The notes beneath the pieces are model-generated. The model had not been told where the DNA came from. It made no database searches and saw only the letters and a list, made by a program, of their open reading frames with translations. Shown in pieces: positions 63,689 to 64,000 of a stretch of DNA of 64,000 bases. Both the position numbers and the translations under genes were made by a program. Origin of the DNA: Roseibium litorale (GTDB lineage: Bacteria > Pseudomonadota > Alphaproteobacteria > Rhizobiales > Stappiaceae); assembly GCF_014842915.1 (NCBI RefSeq), contig NZ_JACYXI010000018.1, forward strand, positions 1 through 64,000, read 5' to 3'. Numbering within the stretch: position 1 is the stretch's first letter; every line of letters starts with the position of its first letter.

Positions 63689-64000
63689 GAGTATCTCCTG
63701 TAGCGGCGGCCGCATAAAGCAAGCGGCCCGGAATCAAGCAGCGGAAAGCGGGCACGGCAGCGGCCGGACCAGCTTCCTCAATCTGCCCCTGTTTTGGGTC
63801 TGCAGCCGGTCAAGGTCAATCTGTGTCCGCCCTGAATGACTTTTTCCCTCACGGAACAAATGGCCCGCATTTTCGCCTTTGACATTTAACCGAGGGCTGG
63901 CAAGAGCCAGTTCCGGTGCTGCAACTGACCTTGCACACAGCAGAAATATCTGCAACCAAAGGGGCAGACGCGATCCGGCACCTGACACTGGTCTGGAGCG
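63689..64000. other. Upstream region of glcB to the window edge
   Basis: 312 bases, probably the glcB promoter area. No gene or recognisable motif seen. Confidence 0.4.

Noticed and set aside
61565-63703. 712-codon plus-strand open frame opposite glcB
   Set aside because: Antisense shadow of malate synthase G; composition is typical of reverse-strand frames in GC-rich genes.

Overview
The window is about 64 kb of GC-rich, densely coded chromosome from an alphaproteobacterium, most likely Hyphomicrobiales (perhaps a marine or soil Stappiaceae relative such as Roseibium/Labrenzia or Pannonibacter; the genus cannot be fixed from sequence reading alone). Supporting signs are the two-subunit methylmalonyl-CoA mutase with MeaB, malate synthase G, a class III-fold ornithine decarboxylase with a long leader, a TIGR03808-type Tat protein, a DUF4332 protein and many GC-rich palindromic intergenic repeats.

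Layout. 1-9.3 kb: the start of a transposase cut by the edge, sodB, a secreted nuclease, small exported proteins, a peroxiredoxin, an MFS carrier, a branched-chain aminotransferase-like enzyme, a SulP carrier, a VOC protein and an L-2-haloacid dehalogenase. 9.4-11.1 kb: an AT-rich solitary ATPase/TOPRIM-like gene. 11.2-17 kb: mutA-mutB in an operon and a LuxR-type regulator. 17-27 kb: DUF4332/DUF2267 pair, a HerA-like ATPase, LuxR, HxlR and AraC regulators, a Fe-S/SCP2 fusion, an exported beta-propeller-like protein, nudI and an M20 peptidase. 27-30.4 kb: a TIGR04141/DUF6119 gene, a higBA toxin-antitoxin pair and a LOG-family protein. 31-41.7 kb: lipoproteins, a PhyH-type dioxygenase, meaB, a TetR/YHS pair with clear operators, a TIGR03808 protein, a second solitary AAA/TOPRIM-like gene, asparaginase and an aminotransferase. 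42-49 kb: SulP-STAS, the ornithine decarboxylase-GNAT operon with a long leader holding an unannotated arginine-rich 58-codon reading frame, and a cytoplasmic PAS kinase/response regulator pair. 49.7-64 kb: an eight-EF-hand exported protein facing an OmpR-type two-component system, a cupin, an exported helical protein, aldehyde dehydrogenase and its GAF-Fis regulator, a SIR2-family gene and malate synthase G.

How it works together. MutAB and MeaB (20 kb apart) handle methylmalonyl-CoA to succinyl-CoA conversion, and malate synthase G consumes glyoxylate, so the region is rich in organic-acid and acyl-CoA metabolism. The unusual part is the accessory layer: four AT-rich, solitary, probably defence-related genes (two AAA/OLD-like ATPases, TIGR04141, SIR2) and higBA, each set singly between housekeeping genes, three of the four beside families of palindromic repeats. 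I see no CRISPR array, prophage, integrase, rRNA or tRNA gene. The most interesting candidates are the odc leader reading frame and the scattered single-gene defence candidates.
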